Under the pieces are notes generated by a model that had not been told where the DNA came from, searched no databases, and worked only from the letters and a program-made list of their open reading frames with translations. Positions 1-6,291 of a stretch of 9,578 bases of DNA are shown piece after piece. The first letter of the stretch is position 1. Each line of letters starts with the position of its first letter. The stretch comes from Lysobacterales bacterium (lineage in GTDB: Bacteria > Pseudomonadota > Gammaproteobacteria > Xanthomonadales > SZUA-36). The stretch spans positions 1 through 9,578 of the forward strand of contig DAOWGA010000042.1 in assembly GCA_030637665.1 (NCBI GenBank), given 5' to 3'. Position numbers and translations under genes: made by a program.

Positions 1-11
1 GGCGCCTCCGC

Positions 12-689
12 GTGCAAAACGGCGCGCAATCCGACACCCGGCCCGTCTACATGTACGACCGTTACGAAAGACTCTGGCACTGGCTGCAGGCCAGCGCCAT
101 CCTGATCCTGTTGGGAACCGGGCTGATCATCCATAAGCCGCATATATTCGGTATATTCAGCTTTGCTTACGTAGTCCAGGTGCACAACGTGCTCGGTTTC
201 ATCCTGCTGATCAACGCTGCACTGGCCCTTTTCTACAACCTGGCCAGCGGCGAAATCCGGCAGTACCTGCCAGAACCAAGGGGATTTATTGGCCGATCCA
301 TGGCGCAAACACTGTATTACACGCGCGGTATATTTGCCGGCGAAGCGCATCCCCTGGAGAAAACCAAGGAACGCAAGCTTAACCCTTTGCAACAAATCAC
401 CTACTTGGCGATTCTCAATATCCTGTTACCAGCCCAGGTCATCACCGGCGTCCTTATCTGGGGCCTGCAGAGGTGGCCACAACTGACCACCAGCCTCGGC
501 GGCCTGCCAGTCCTGGCGCCGATCCACACCTTGGTGGCCTGGGCGTTTTCAGCCTTTATTGTGATGCACGTCTACCTGACTACTGCTGCAGGCGAAACAC
601 TGGCTGCCGGCATCAAGTCGATGGTCAGCGGCTGGGAGCACATGGCGCACCACGAACACGCACCGGAAAATGAACACAAGGAGTCCTGA
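12..689 (+). CDS. Cytochrome b561 / Ni-hydrogenase-type membrane cytochrome b (possibly 5'-truncated)
   Basis: This is an inner-membrane b-type cytochrome that should pass electrons between the quinone pool and a periplasmic redox partner. Four hydrophobic segments lie at about residues 24-41, 52-76, 131-151 and 169-190. Candidate haem-ligand histidines sit where the family has them: H23 in the WHW motif before helix 1, H58 in helix 2, and H172 and H186 in helix 4. The long charged stretch between helices 2 and 3 and the His-rich C-terminus (about 207-222) are probably cytoplasmic. The start is uncertain. The frame is open to the left edge, GTG at 12 has no visible ribosome site, and ATG at 51 begins just before the first conserved motif. 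The gene ends two bases before the next start, so it is the first visible gene of a sulfur-transport operon. Its catalytic partner (for example a molybdenum or multihaem enzyme) would be upstream. Formate dehydrogenase gamma-type or thiosulfate reductase cytochromes b are alternatives. Confidence 0.82.
   Translation: MQNGAQSDTRPVYMYDRYERLWHWLQASAILILLGTGLIIHKPHIFGIFSFAYVVQVHNVLGFILLINAALALFYNLASGEIRQYLPEPRGFIGRSMAQTLYYTRGIFAGEAHPLEKTKERKLNPLQQITYLAILNILLPAQVITGVLIWGLQRWPQLTTSLGGLPVLAPIHTLVAWAFSAFIVMHVYLTTAAGETLAAGIKSMVSGWEHMAHHEHAPENEHKES
678..683 (+). promoter_or_regulatory. Ribosome binding site of the first YeeE-type gene
   Basis: AAGGAG lies seven bases before the ATG at 691 and inside the last codons of the cytochrome gene. 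It decides the start at 691 over the in-frame ATG at 670, which would lie within the cytochrome coding sequence and has no such site. Confidence 0.8.
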
Positions 690-690
690 A

Positions 691-1215
691 ATGAGTACCC
701 AATCCCGGGCCAAGCCCTACATGAACCCCTACCTGGCCGGAACCCTGCTGGGTGTCGTGTTGTTCCTGGCATTTTTCATCACAGGCACCGGTCTCGGTGC
801 CTCAGGTGGCCTCAACCGGCTCCTGGTCTACGGGCAAAACCTGGTGGCGCCGGAGCACATTGACCAGGTGCCATATCTGCTGAAGATGGCAGGTGGCAGC
901 ACCAACCCGTTGGAAAGCTGGATTGTTTTCCTGACGGTCGGGACCGTCATCGGCGGTTTTATCTCCGGCTTGTTCGGCAGGCGGGTCAAGTTCGAAACCA
1001 ATAAGGGGCCGCGCATCGACAACAAGACGCGTTGGGCCATGGCCTTTATCGGTGGCGGGCTCATGGGTTACGGCGCCAGGCTGGCGCGTGGCTGCACCTC
1101 CGGCCAGGCCATGTCCGGAGGCGCCGTGTTATCTGTGGGCAGCTGGGCATTCATGTTCGCGGTATTTGCAGGGGCTTACGCCCTGGCTTATTTCCTGCGG
1201 CGCTACTGGAACTAG
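691..1215 (+). CDS. YeeE/YedE-family membrane protein, first half-transporter
   Basis: A 174-residue inner-membrane protein of the YeeE/YedE (DUF395, TsuA-like) family, whose studied member imports thiosulfate. Hydrophobic segments lie at about 16-38, 75-97, 113-130 and 150-169. The loop at 97-115 (GRRVKFE, KGPR, NKTR) is strongly basic and so cytoplasmic. The C-terminus RRYWN is also cytoplasmic by the positive-inside rule. The signature G-C-T-S-G at 134-138 carries the only cysteine, C135, which matches the pore cysteine to which sulfur substrates bind transiently in TsuA. The protein is about half the length of a full TsuA, and the following gene encodes the other half, so the two probably assemble as a split transporter. 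The start at 691 is set by a good ribosome site two bases after the upstream stop. The substrate (thiosulfate, sulfide or a persulfide) cannot be told from sequence. Confidence 0.88.
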   Translation: MSTQSRAKPYMNPYLAGTLLGVVLFLAFFITGTGLGASGGLNRLLVYGQNLVAPEHIDQVPYLLKMAGGSTNPLESWIVFLTVGTVIGGFISGLFGRRVKFETNKGPRIDNKTRWAMAFIGGGLMGYGARLARGCTSGQAMSGGAVLSVGSWAFMFAVFAGAYALAYFLRRYWN

Positions 1216-1220
1216 GAGGT
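1214..1220 (+). promoter_or_regulatory. Strong ribosome binding site overlapping the upstream stop codon
   Basis: AGGAGGT lies seven bases before the ATG at 1228 and shares bases with the TAG stop (1213-1215) of the first YeeE gene. This fixes the start of the second YeeE gene and indicates co-translation of the two half-transporters from one message. Confidence 0.85.
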
Positions 1221-1227
1221 TGATGAA

Positions 1228-2460
1228 ATGACGACATTCCCATTGCCTCTTACAGAATTACTCGGCCAATACGGCTCCTTCATGATCTACCTGCTGGTCG
1301 GTGTGGCCTTTGGCGCCACACTGGAAACAGCTGGTTTTGGAAATTCGACGAAGCTGGCCGCACAGTTTTATTTCAAGGAACTTACCGTATTCAAGGTCAT
1401 GTTTACCGCCATTATCGTGGCCATGACCTTGATTTTCCTGTCCTCTGCTGTCGGCCTGTTGGATTACAGCCTGATCTGGGTGCCCCCGACCTACCTGTGG
1501 CCCGGCATCGTGGGCGGCCTGATCATGGGCGTGGGCTTTATCGTTGGTGGATTCTGCCCCGGTACTTCACTGGTCGGAATGGCGACAGGCAAGGTGGATG
1601 CCTTCTTTTTCGTGTTGGGTGTGCTGTCCGGGATCTTCATATTCGGAGAGACGGTTGGCAGTTTCGCGGTATTTTTTGAAAGCTCCTACATGGGCCGTTT
1701 CACACTGCCGGAATTGTTCGGGCTCAGCTACGACACCGTAGTTCTGTTAATAGTGGTGATGGCACTGGCGATGTTCTTTGGCGCTGAAAAAGTAGAAAAG
1801 GCCATGGGCCATGAAACGGCACAGAGCACTCCGCGATGGTACCTGCCGGCTGCTGCTTCGCTGGTTGCACTTGCTGCACTCACCCTGGTCATCGGCCAGC
1901 CGGAGAACCAGGACCGCTGGAAGTTGATCGAGGCGGAAAAATCCAGGCAACTGGATGAGCGCGAAGTGCAAATTGCCCCTGCTGAACTGCTGAGCCTGAT
2001 TAACGACAGTAAAATCAAGGCCGTGCTGCTGGACGTACGTGAAGAACGTCACTTCAACCAATTTCATCTACACGGTGCAAGACGGCTGGCTGAAGATGAG
2101 ATCATTGCTTCTGCAGACGAATTAATTTTCGAACCAGCCAACACGGTGTTCGTGCTCATGAGCAATGACGAGTCCGCTGCAACCGAAGCCTGGAAAATGC
2201 TGAAAGCAGAAAGCGTCCCCAACGTATACATACTCGAGGGCGGTATCAACAACTGGATTCGAACCTATGCCGATGAGGAATTTGTGCAGGAACGCCTGAT
2301 ACGCAAGCACAGCAATGAGCAGCCCGCCTGGCGTTTCGACGCGGCCCTGGGCTCACGTCACCCGGCCGCCGAGCCCAACGAGCATGCCTTCGAAATCGAG
2401 TTTGAGCCCAAAGTTAAACTCGAACTGAAACGCGCCCCCACCAGCGGAGGCTGCGGCTAA
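1228..2460 (+). CDS. YeeE/YedE half-transporter fused to a Cys-less rhodanese domain with a SoxY-like GGCG tail
   Basis: A 410-residue fusion. Residues 1-222 form a YeeE/YedE membrane half with six hydrophobic segments (about 16-36, 54-76, 91-118, 124-150, 168-186, 204-222) and the motif GGFCPGTS at 108-115. Loops rich in Lys/Arg (41-56, 121-122, 187-203) alternate with uncharged or acidic ones, which places both termini in the periplasm. Residues about 247-350 are rhodanese-like: DVREE at 269-273 and EGGINNW at 337-343 are typical. However, the active-site loop (MSNDES, 311-316) has no cysteine. A linker of about 45 residues then leads to the final S-G-G-C-G. The whole protein has only two cysteines, C110 in the pore motif and C409 in the tail. 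SoxY carries its sulfur substrate on a comparable C-terminal GGCGG, so C409 may be a swinging sulfur carrier. The family calls are secure; the carrier role is inference. Confidence 0.87.
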   Translation: MTTFPLPLTELLGQYGSFMIYLLVGVAFGATLETAGFGNSTKLAAQFYFKELTVFKVMFTAIIVAMTLIFLSSAVGLLDYSLIWVPPTYLWPGIVGGLIMGVGFIVGGFCPGTSLVGMATGKVDAFFFVLGVLSGIFIFGETVGSFAVFFESSYMGRFTLPELFGLSYDTVVLLIVVMALAMFFGAEKVEKAMGHETAQSTPRWYLPAAASLVALAALTLVIGQPENQDRWKLIEAEKSRQLDEREVQIAPAELLSLINDSKIKAVLLDVREERHFNQFHLHGARRLAEDEIIASADELIFEPANTVFVLMSNDESAATEAWKMLKAESVPNVYILEGGINNWIRTYADEEFVQERLIRKHSNEQPAWRFDAALGSRHPAAEPNEHAFEIEFEPKVKLELKRAPTSGGCG

Positions 2461-3653
2461 TCTTCGAGAACCTTCGACAGCGCATCGATGAAGTATTCAA
2501 TATTTCCATCATTGAAGGACGCAACGTTTATCCTGGCTGAATCGACCGTATAAATTGCAAATTCATTTTTCAGGCGATGCACCTGCTCAACCGACAGGCC
2601 GAGAAAAGAAAACATCCCGGACTGTCTCTGCAGAAAGGAGAAATCCTTGCTGATGCCACTGGCGATGATCTTTTCAGATAAAGTTTTGCGCAGACTGTTG
2701 ATGCGGTTTCGCATCGTGGTCACTTCGCTCTCCCATAATTTGGTCAATTCATCGGAGTGCAGAATGATGTCGATGATAGCGGGCCCGTGAGTCGGGGGCA
2801 TGGAGTAGTTTTTGCGAGTCAGCGAATTGATGACGGTTTGCACATCGGCTGCTTTCTGGTCATTTTCGCAAACAATTGAAATGGCGCCGGTGCGCTCCCG
2901 GTAAACAGCGAAATTCTTGGAGCAGGAACTGACGACAATGACTTCGGGGCATTTTTCGGAGAACAGGCGAACAGCGAGAGTGTCTTCCTCAATACCCCGC
3001 TCGAATCCCATATAGGCGATATCCACCATCGGCGTGAAACCACGCTCCGCGGCCAGATTTGTGATTGCTTCCCACTGCTCCTGGTCGGGGCTAACGCCAC
3101 ATGGATTGTGGCAACAGGCGTGAAACAGCACCACATCTCCGGGTCCACGCTGCCGCAGAGACTCCATCATTTCGACGAATCGCAGCGTACTGTTCAGGCG
3201 GTCGAAGTAGGGATAAGCATGCATCGGCAGCCCCGATGCCGGAAATATGGCCATGTGATTGGGCCAGGTGGGGTCGCTAGCCCAGATTGCGGCATCCGGT
3301 ACAGCAGTTTTGACCAGATCCGCAGCGACGCGTAAACCGCCGGTGCCCCCGGGTGTCTGAATCGTTCTGACACGGCCCTGTTGCAGCACGTCGCTGTCAG
3401 GGCCGAAAAGCAGATCGCTCATGGCGCTGTTGAAACCGACAACTCCGGGAGGGCCGAGATAGGACTTGCTGGTCTGCGTGGCAATCAGGATTTTCTCTGC
3501 TTCCACCACGCATTCCAGCATCGGGGTGGCGCCCGCCTCATTCTTGTAGACGCCAATTCCAAGATCGATTTTTTTCGGATTGGGATCCGCGGCGTAGGCT
3601 GAAAGGATGCCCAGTATCGGGTCAGGAGGAACTGCTTTGAGATGCTCGAACAT
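2457..3653 (-). CDS. Aspartate/aromatic-amino-acid aminotransferase, class I (AspC/TyrB type)
   Basis: A cytoplasmic PLP enzyme of 398 residues that transfers amino groups between aspartate or aromatic amino acids and 2-oxoglutarate. The whole AspC/TyrB pattern is present: the N-terminal LGIGVYKNE at 31-39, Y65, W130, HNPCG at 182-186 with N183, D211 and Y214 in DIAYMGFERG, and the Schiff-base lysine K246 in SSCSKNFAVYRER, with R254 for phosphate. The carboxylate-binding arginines R280 (TRKNYSMPPTHG) and R374 (ARINVASF) are both kept, which favours dicarboxylic substrates. Length is normal and the start aligns with the family N-terminus. The Shine-Dalgarno is weak. It reads toward the sulfur unit, and its stop codon overlaps that of the rhodanese fusion. 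It stands alone, behind its own likely promoter. Aspartate versus tyrosine preference cannot be settled by eye. Confidence 0.93.
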   Translation of the reverse strand: MFEHLKAVPPDPILGILSAYAADPNPKKIDLGIGVYKNEAGATPMLECVVEAEKILIATQTSKSYLGPPGVVGFNSAMSDLLFGPDSDVLQQGRVRTIQTPGGTGGLRVAADLVKTAVPDAAIWASDPTWPNHMAIFPASGLPMHAYPYFDRLNSTLRFVEMMESLRQRGPGDVVLFHACCHNPCGVSPDQEQWEAITNLAAERGFTPMVDIAYMGFERGIEEDTLAVRLFSEKCPEVIVVSSCSKNFAVYRERTGAISIVCENDQKAADVQTVINSLTRKNYSMPPTHGPAIIDIILHSDELTKLWESEVTTMRNRINSLRKTLSEKIIASGISKDFSFLQRQSGMFSFLGLSVEQVHRLKNEFAIYTVDSARINVASFNDGNIEYFIDALSKVLED

Positions 3654-3717
3654 GATTTGACGTCTCTGTGATTGCAGCTGTAATTTTCCTTGGGTGGCCG
3701 CGTATGATCAAGCAATT

Positions 3718-3746
3718 ATTTTATCTATGCGCTGTTTGTTTGACAC
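3718..3746 (-). promoter_or_regulatory. Candidate sigma-70 promoter of the aminotransferase gene
   Basis: On the minus strand GTGTCA (4 of 6 to the -35 consensus, at 3741-3746) and TAAAAT (5 of 6 to the -10, at 3718-3723) are separated by 17 bases. The site lies between the terminator of the tRNA unit and the aminotransferase start, leaving an untranslated leader of roughly 55-60 bases. Position and spacing are good; the match is by eye only. Confidence 0.42.
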
Positions 3747-3760
3747 GGCTCAAGGGAGGT

Positions 3761-3785
3761 AAAAAAAAGCCCCGGAATCCGGGGC
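3761..3785 (-). terminator. Intrinsic terminator downstream of tRNA-Leu
   Basis: On the minus strand GCCCCGG and CCGGGGC form a perfect 7-bp GC-rich stem with a 3-base loop, followed directly by eight T residues (3761-3768). It lies 43 bases past the CCA end of the tRNA and insulates the aminotransferase gene, which lies further on in the same direction. Confidence 0.93.
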
Positions 3786-3828
3786 CTTTCATTTCTTGAT
3801 TCTTGCTCGTTGCTTTTATTGTAAAACC

Positions 3829-3916
<88 letters not shown>

Positions 3917-3919
3917 AAA

Positions 3920-3947
3920 AGGCAGAGATAAGGGGGAACCTCTGCCT
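3920..3947 (-). repeat. Hairpin in the tRNA leader, close to the mature 5' end
   Basis: AGGCAGAG and CTCTGCCT form a perfect 8-bp stem with a 12-base loop. On the minus strand it ends in four T residues just before the tRNA 5' end at 3916. It could be a weak attenuator, an RNase P or RNase E processing aid, or simply a spacer; nothing in the sequence decides. Its loop carries one copy of the repeated 13-mer at 3929-3941. Confidence 0.6.
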
Positions 3948-3975
3948 GGGGTGGTTCGCCGGTAAGGGGGAACCT
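3929..3975. repeat. 13-bp direct repeat in the tRNA-Leu leader
   Basis: TAAGGGGGAACCT occurs exactly at 3929-3941 and again at 3963-3975, 34 bases apart start to start. Each copy sits largely in the loop of a hairpin. The second hairpin pairs CGCCGGT (3957-3963) with ACCGG-T-GCG (3980-3988, one bulged base). The repeat and the two hairpins lie between the tRNA promoter and the tRNA and so belong to the precursor leader. Confidence 0.75.
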
Positions 3976-3989
3976 TTGAACCGGTGCGT

Positions 3990-4018
3990 ACTTTAGTGAC
4001 TAAGGGATGTCCTGTCAA
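3990..4018 (-). promoter_or_regulatory. Sigma-70 promoter of tRNA-Leu
   Basis: On the minus strand a perfect -35 TTGACA (4013-4018) is followed after 17 bases by TAAAGT (3990-3995, 4 of 6 to the -10). GC-rich sequence follows, as is common at stable-RNA promoters under stringent control. The predicted start near 3983 gives a leader of about 65-70 bases before the tRNA. Confidence 0.72.
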
Positions 4019-4087
4019 TAGAAAACTGGGCTGTTCCTGCCCCCTGAATACCTTGATTTAAAAGACATTGCAGCGCCTGAGAAACGT

Positions 4088-4093
4088 TACAAT
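4088..4093 (+). promoter_or_regulatory. Possible -10 element of the rnr promoter
   Basis: TACAAT (5 of 6 to consensus) lies 32 bases before the rnr start and is the only good -10 in this interval on the plus strand. No convincing -35 lies 16-18 bases upstream (GACATT or ACATTG at best), so the promoter would be weak or activator-dependent. Confidence 0.35.
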
Positions 4094-4125
4094 GTAGCGA
4101 TGAATTCAAATGATCAAAACCCGCA

Positions 4126-6291
4126 ATGAAAAAAGAACGAACAGAAGAAAAAGACAAACCCGGTTCCCGCCGGATACGGGCCGATGCGCCGAACCGGAAG
4201 GCCATCATCAGCCTGCTGGAAGACCATGGGAAGCCTCTGCAACGGCGCGACATAGTCGAGCGCCTGGCTGTGGAGTCGGCCGATAGCCGCGAGATCCTGC
4301 GGCGCCGGCTGATTGCCATGATCCGCGATGGGCAATTGGTAAAGAATCGCCGCAATGCCTATGGCCTGCCGGCAAAAATGGACCTGGTCGCGGGCCGTAT
4401 CAGCGCTCACAAAGACGGTTACGGCTTCGTTATGCCTGATGACGGCGAGTCTGACCTGTACCTGTCACCGCGCCAGATGCGCAGCGTGCTGCACGGAGAT
4501 CGGGTCCTTGCCAGTGTGGTCGGTGTGGATGCCAGGGGCCGGCGCGAAGGCGCTGTGACTGAAATACTGGAACGGGCGCATGAGCGAATCGTCGGCCGTT
4601 TCGTAGAGGAAAGCGGAATCGCGCTGGTTGTTCCCGACGATCCGAGAATCAACCAGGATGTGCTGGTTCCACTGCAGGACACTGCCGGGGCCCGTCCGGG
4701 CCAGGTGGTGGTAGCCGAGATTGTGCAACAGCCGGCAGCGCGGCAACCGCCAGTCGGGCGGATCATCGAGATCCTGGGCGAAAGTGGCGCGCCAGGAATG
4801 GCAACCGAGATCGCTATCCGGAATTTTGACCTTCCGCATGAGTGGCCCGACGCCGTTGAAGAGCAGGCGCTTGAATTTGGCGACTCAATCGCTGAAGAGA
4901 TGACTGCGGGCCGGCGCGATCTGCGCGAATTAGCCCTGGTCACAATTGATGGCGCCGACGCCCGTGATTTTGATGATGCAGTATTTGCCCAGCGCAAAAA
5001 AAACGGATGGCGGCTGGTGGTCGCCATCGCTGATGTATCCAGCTATGTGAAGTCAGGTAGTGCACTGGATGAGGAAGCGCAGCATCGGGCAACCTCCGTA
5101 TATTTTCCAGGGCGGGTGATTCCGATGCTGCCGGAAGCGCTTTCCAATGGTTTGTGCTCGTTAAATCCGGAGGTGAACCGGCTGGTCCTTGTGTGCGATA
5201 TGTCGATCAATGAGAAGGGTACGGTGACCCGTTCGCGATTTGACTCGGCAGTGATCCGCTCGCAGGCGCGACTGACCTATCAGCAGGTTTGGGACTGGCT
5301 GATCAGTGGCAGGCAGGACATTCGCCCCGGTAAGCCGGAAATTTCCGCTTCACTGAAAGATCTCTACAGCTTGTACCAGGTCTTGCGCAGGGCCCGAACC
5401 CGGCGCGGGGCGATTGATTTTGACAGCACCGAAGTGAAATTTCAGTTCGATGAGCGCGGCGCCGTGGCGGACATACTGCCGCAGGAGCGCAACGACGCAC
5501 ACATGCTGATCGAGGAGTGTATGGTCACGGCCAACGTGGAAGCCGCCAATTTTCTCTTGCGCAACAACATTCCCGCGCCTTTCCGTGCACACGAACCACC
5601 GCCGGCGATCAAGCTGGAGTCCCTGGAGCAGTTTTTGCGCGGGCTGGGGATCCGGGTGCCGTGGAAAGTCAGGCCGGAACCCCGTGATTTCGAAAGCATC
5701 GTGCAACAGGTGAAAGGCAGAGATGACCAACCGCTGATCATGGCTGTTTTGCTGCGAGCGCAGAGCCTGGCGACTTACCAGGCAAACAACAGCGGGCATT
5801 TTGGCCTGGCGCTGAATGCCTATGCCCATTTTACTTCGCCGATCCGCCGCTATGCGGACCTGTTGGTACATCGTGCTATTCATCACGTACTGCGCCATCG
5901 CAGTGCCCGGGGTCATGCATACTCGCCAGAGGCGATGCAAAAACTCAGCGAATTGTGTTCTCATCGCTCACGCCGGGCCGCGGAGGCGGAGTGGGATGTC
6001 ATTGAGCGCCTGAAGGCCTATTTCATGGAGCAACACATTGGTGACGAGTTTAGCGGGCAGGTGACCGGGGTGACCTCCTTCGGTCTGTTCGTGGAACTGG
6101 AAAAGAACCGGGTCAGTGGCCTGGTGCATATTACATCCCTGCCTAATGACTATTATCATTTTGATCCTGTTGTACACCGCCTGACCGGTGACCGAAGCGG
6201 GAAAGTGTTTCAACTGGCGCAAAAAATCCGGGTGCGTATCATGGCGGTCAACGTTGACGAACGGAAGATTGATTTTGAATTGGTGAATTGA
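4126..6291 (+). CDS. rnr: Ribonuclease R, 3'-5' exoribonuclease
   Basis: RNase R degrades structured RNA processively from the 3' end and helps in rRNA quality control, tmRNA processing and stress survival. Domains in order are an N-terminal winged-helix region (about 20-85), cold-shock/OB folds (about 86-230, GRISAHKDGYGFVMPDD), the RNB catalytic domain (about 265-590) and an S1 domain (about 638-721). The metal-binding acidic cluster is intact in TIDGADARDFDDAV, with D275, D281, D283 and D284. The conserved substrate-binding segment SGHFGLALNAYAHFTSPIRRY ends at Y576. The protein stops at the end of S1, whereas E. coli RNase R (813 residues) continues with a long lysine-rich tail; here the basic charge is only at the N-terminus (MKKERTEEKDK). 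The Shine-Dalgarno before ATG 4126 is poor. The stop overlaps the rlmB start as TGATG, so the two are translationally coupled. Confidence 0.97.
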   Translation: MKKERTEEKDKPGSRRIRADAPNRKAIISLLEDHGKPLQRRDIVERLAVESADSREILRRRLIAMIRDGQLVKNRRNAYGLPAKMDLVAGRISAHKDGYGFVMPDDGESDLYLSPRQMRSVLHGDRVLASVVGVDARGRREGAVTEILERAHERIVGRFVEESGIALVVPDDPRINQDVLVPLQDTAGARPGQVVVAEIVQQPAARQPPVGRIIEILGESGAPGMATEIAIRNFDLPHEWPDAVEEQALEFGDSIAEEMTAGRRDLRELALVTIDGADARDFDDAVFAQRKKNGWRLVVAIADVSSYVKSGSALDEEAQHRATSVYFPGRVIPMLPEALSNGLCSLNPEVNRLVLVCDMSINEKGTVTRSRFDSAVIRSQARLTYQQVWDWLISGRQDIRPGKPEISASLKDLYSLYQVLRRARTRRGAIDFDSTEVKFQFDERGAVADILPQERNDAHMLIEECMVTANVEAANFLLRNNIPAPFRAHEPPPAIKLESLEQFLRGLGIRVPWKVRPEPRDFESIVQQVKGRDDQPLIMAVLLRAQSLATYQANNSGHFGLALNAYAHFTSPIRRYADLLVHRAIHHVLRHRSARGHAYSPEAMQKLSELCSHRSRRAAEAEWDVIERLKAYFMEQHIGDEFSGQVTGVTSFGLFVELEKNRVSGLVHITSLPNDYYHFDPVVHRLTGDRSGKVFQLAQKIRVRIMAVNVDERKIDFELVN

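Noticed and set aside
670..690. ATG 670 as start of the first YeeE-type gene
   Set aside because: It overlaps the cytochrome gene and lacks a ribosome site; ATG 691 has AAGGAG at the proper distance.
3740..3745. TTGACA on the plus strand as a -35 element
   Set aside because: No matching -10 follows at 16-18 bases and the sequence would run into the terminator and the antisense of the tRNA; the reverse complement is better explained as part of the aminotransferase promoter.
3920..3988. The leader repeats as a CRISPR array or riboswitch
   Set aside because: Only two 13-base copies with a 21-base gap, no further units, and no recognisable aptamer core.
4419..5964. Long antisense open frames (about 200 codons) across rnr
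   Set aside because: They lie wholly within the well-supported RNase R gene, show Arg/Ser/Pro-rich composition typical of antisense GC-rich frames, and match no family I recognise.
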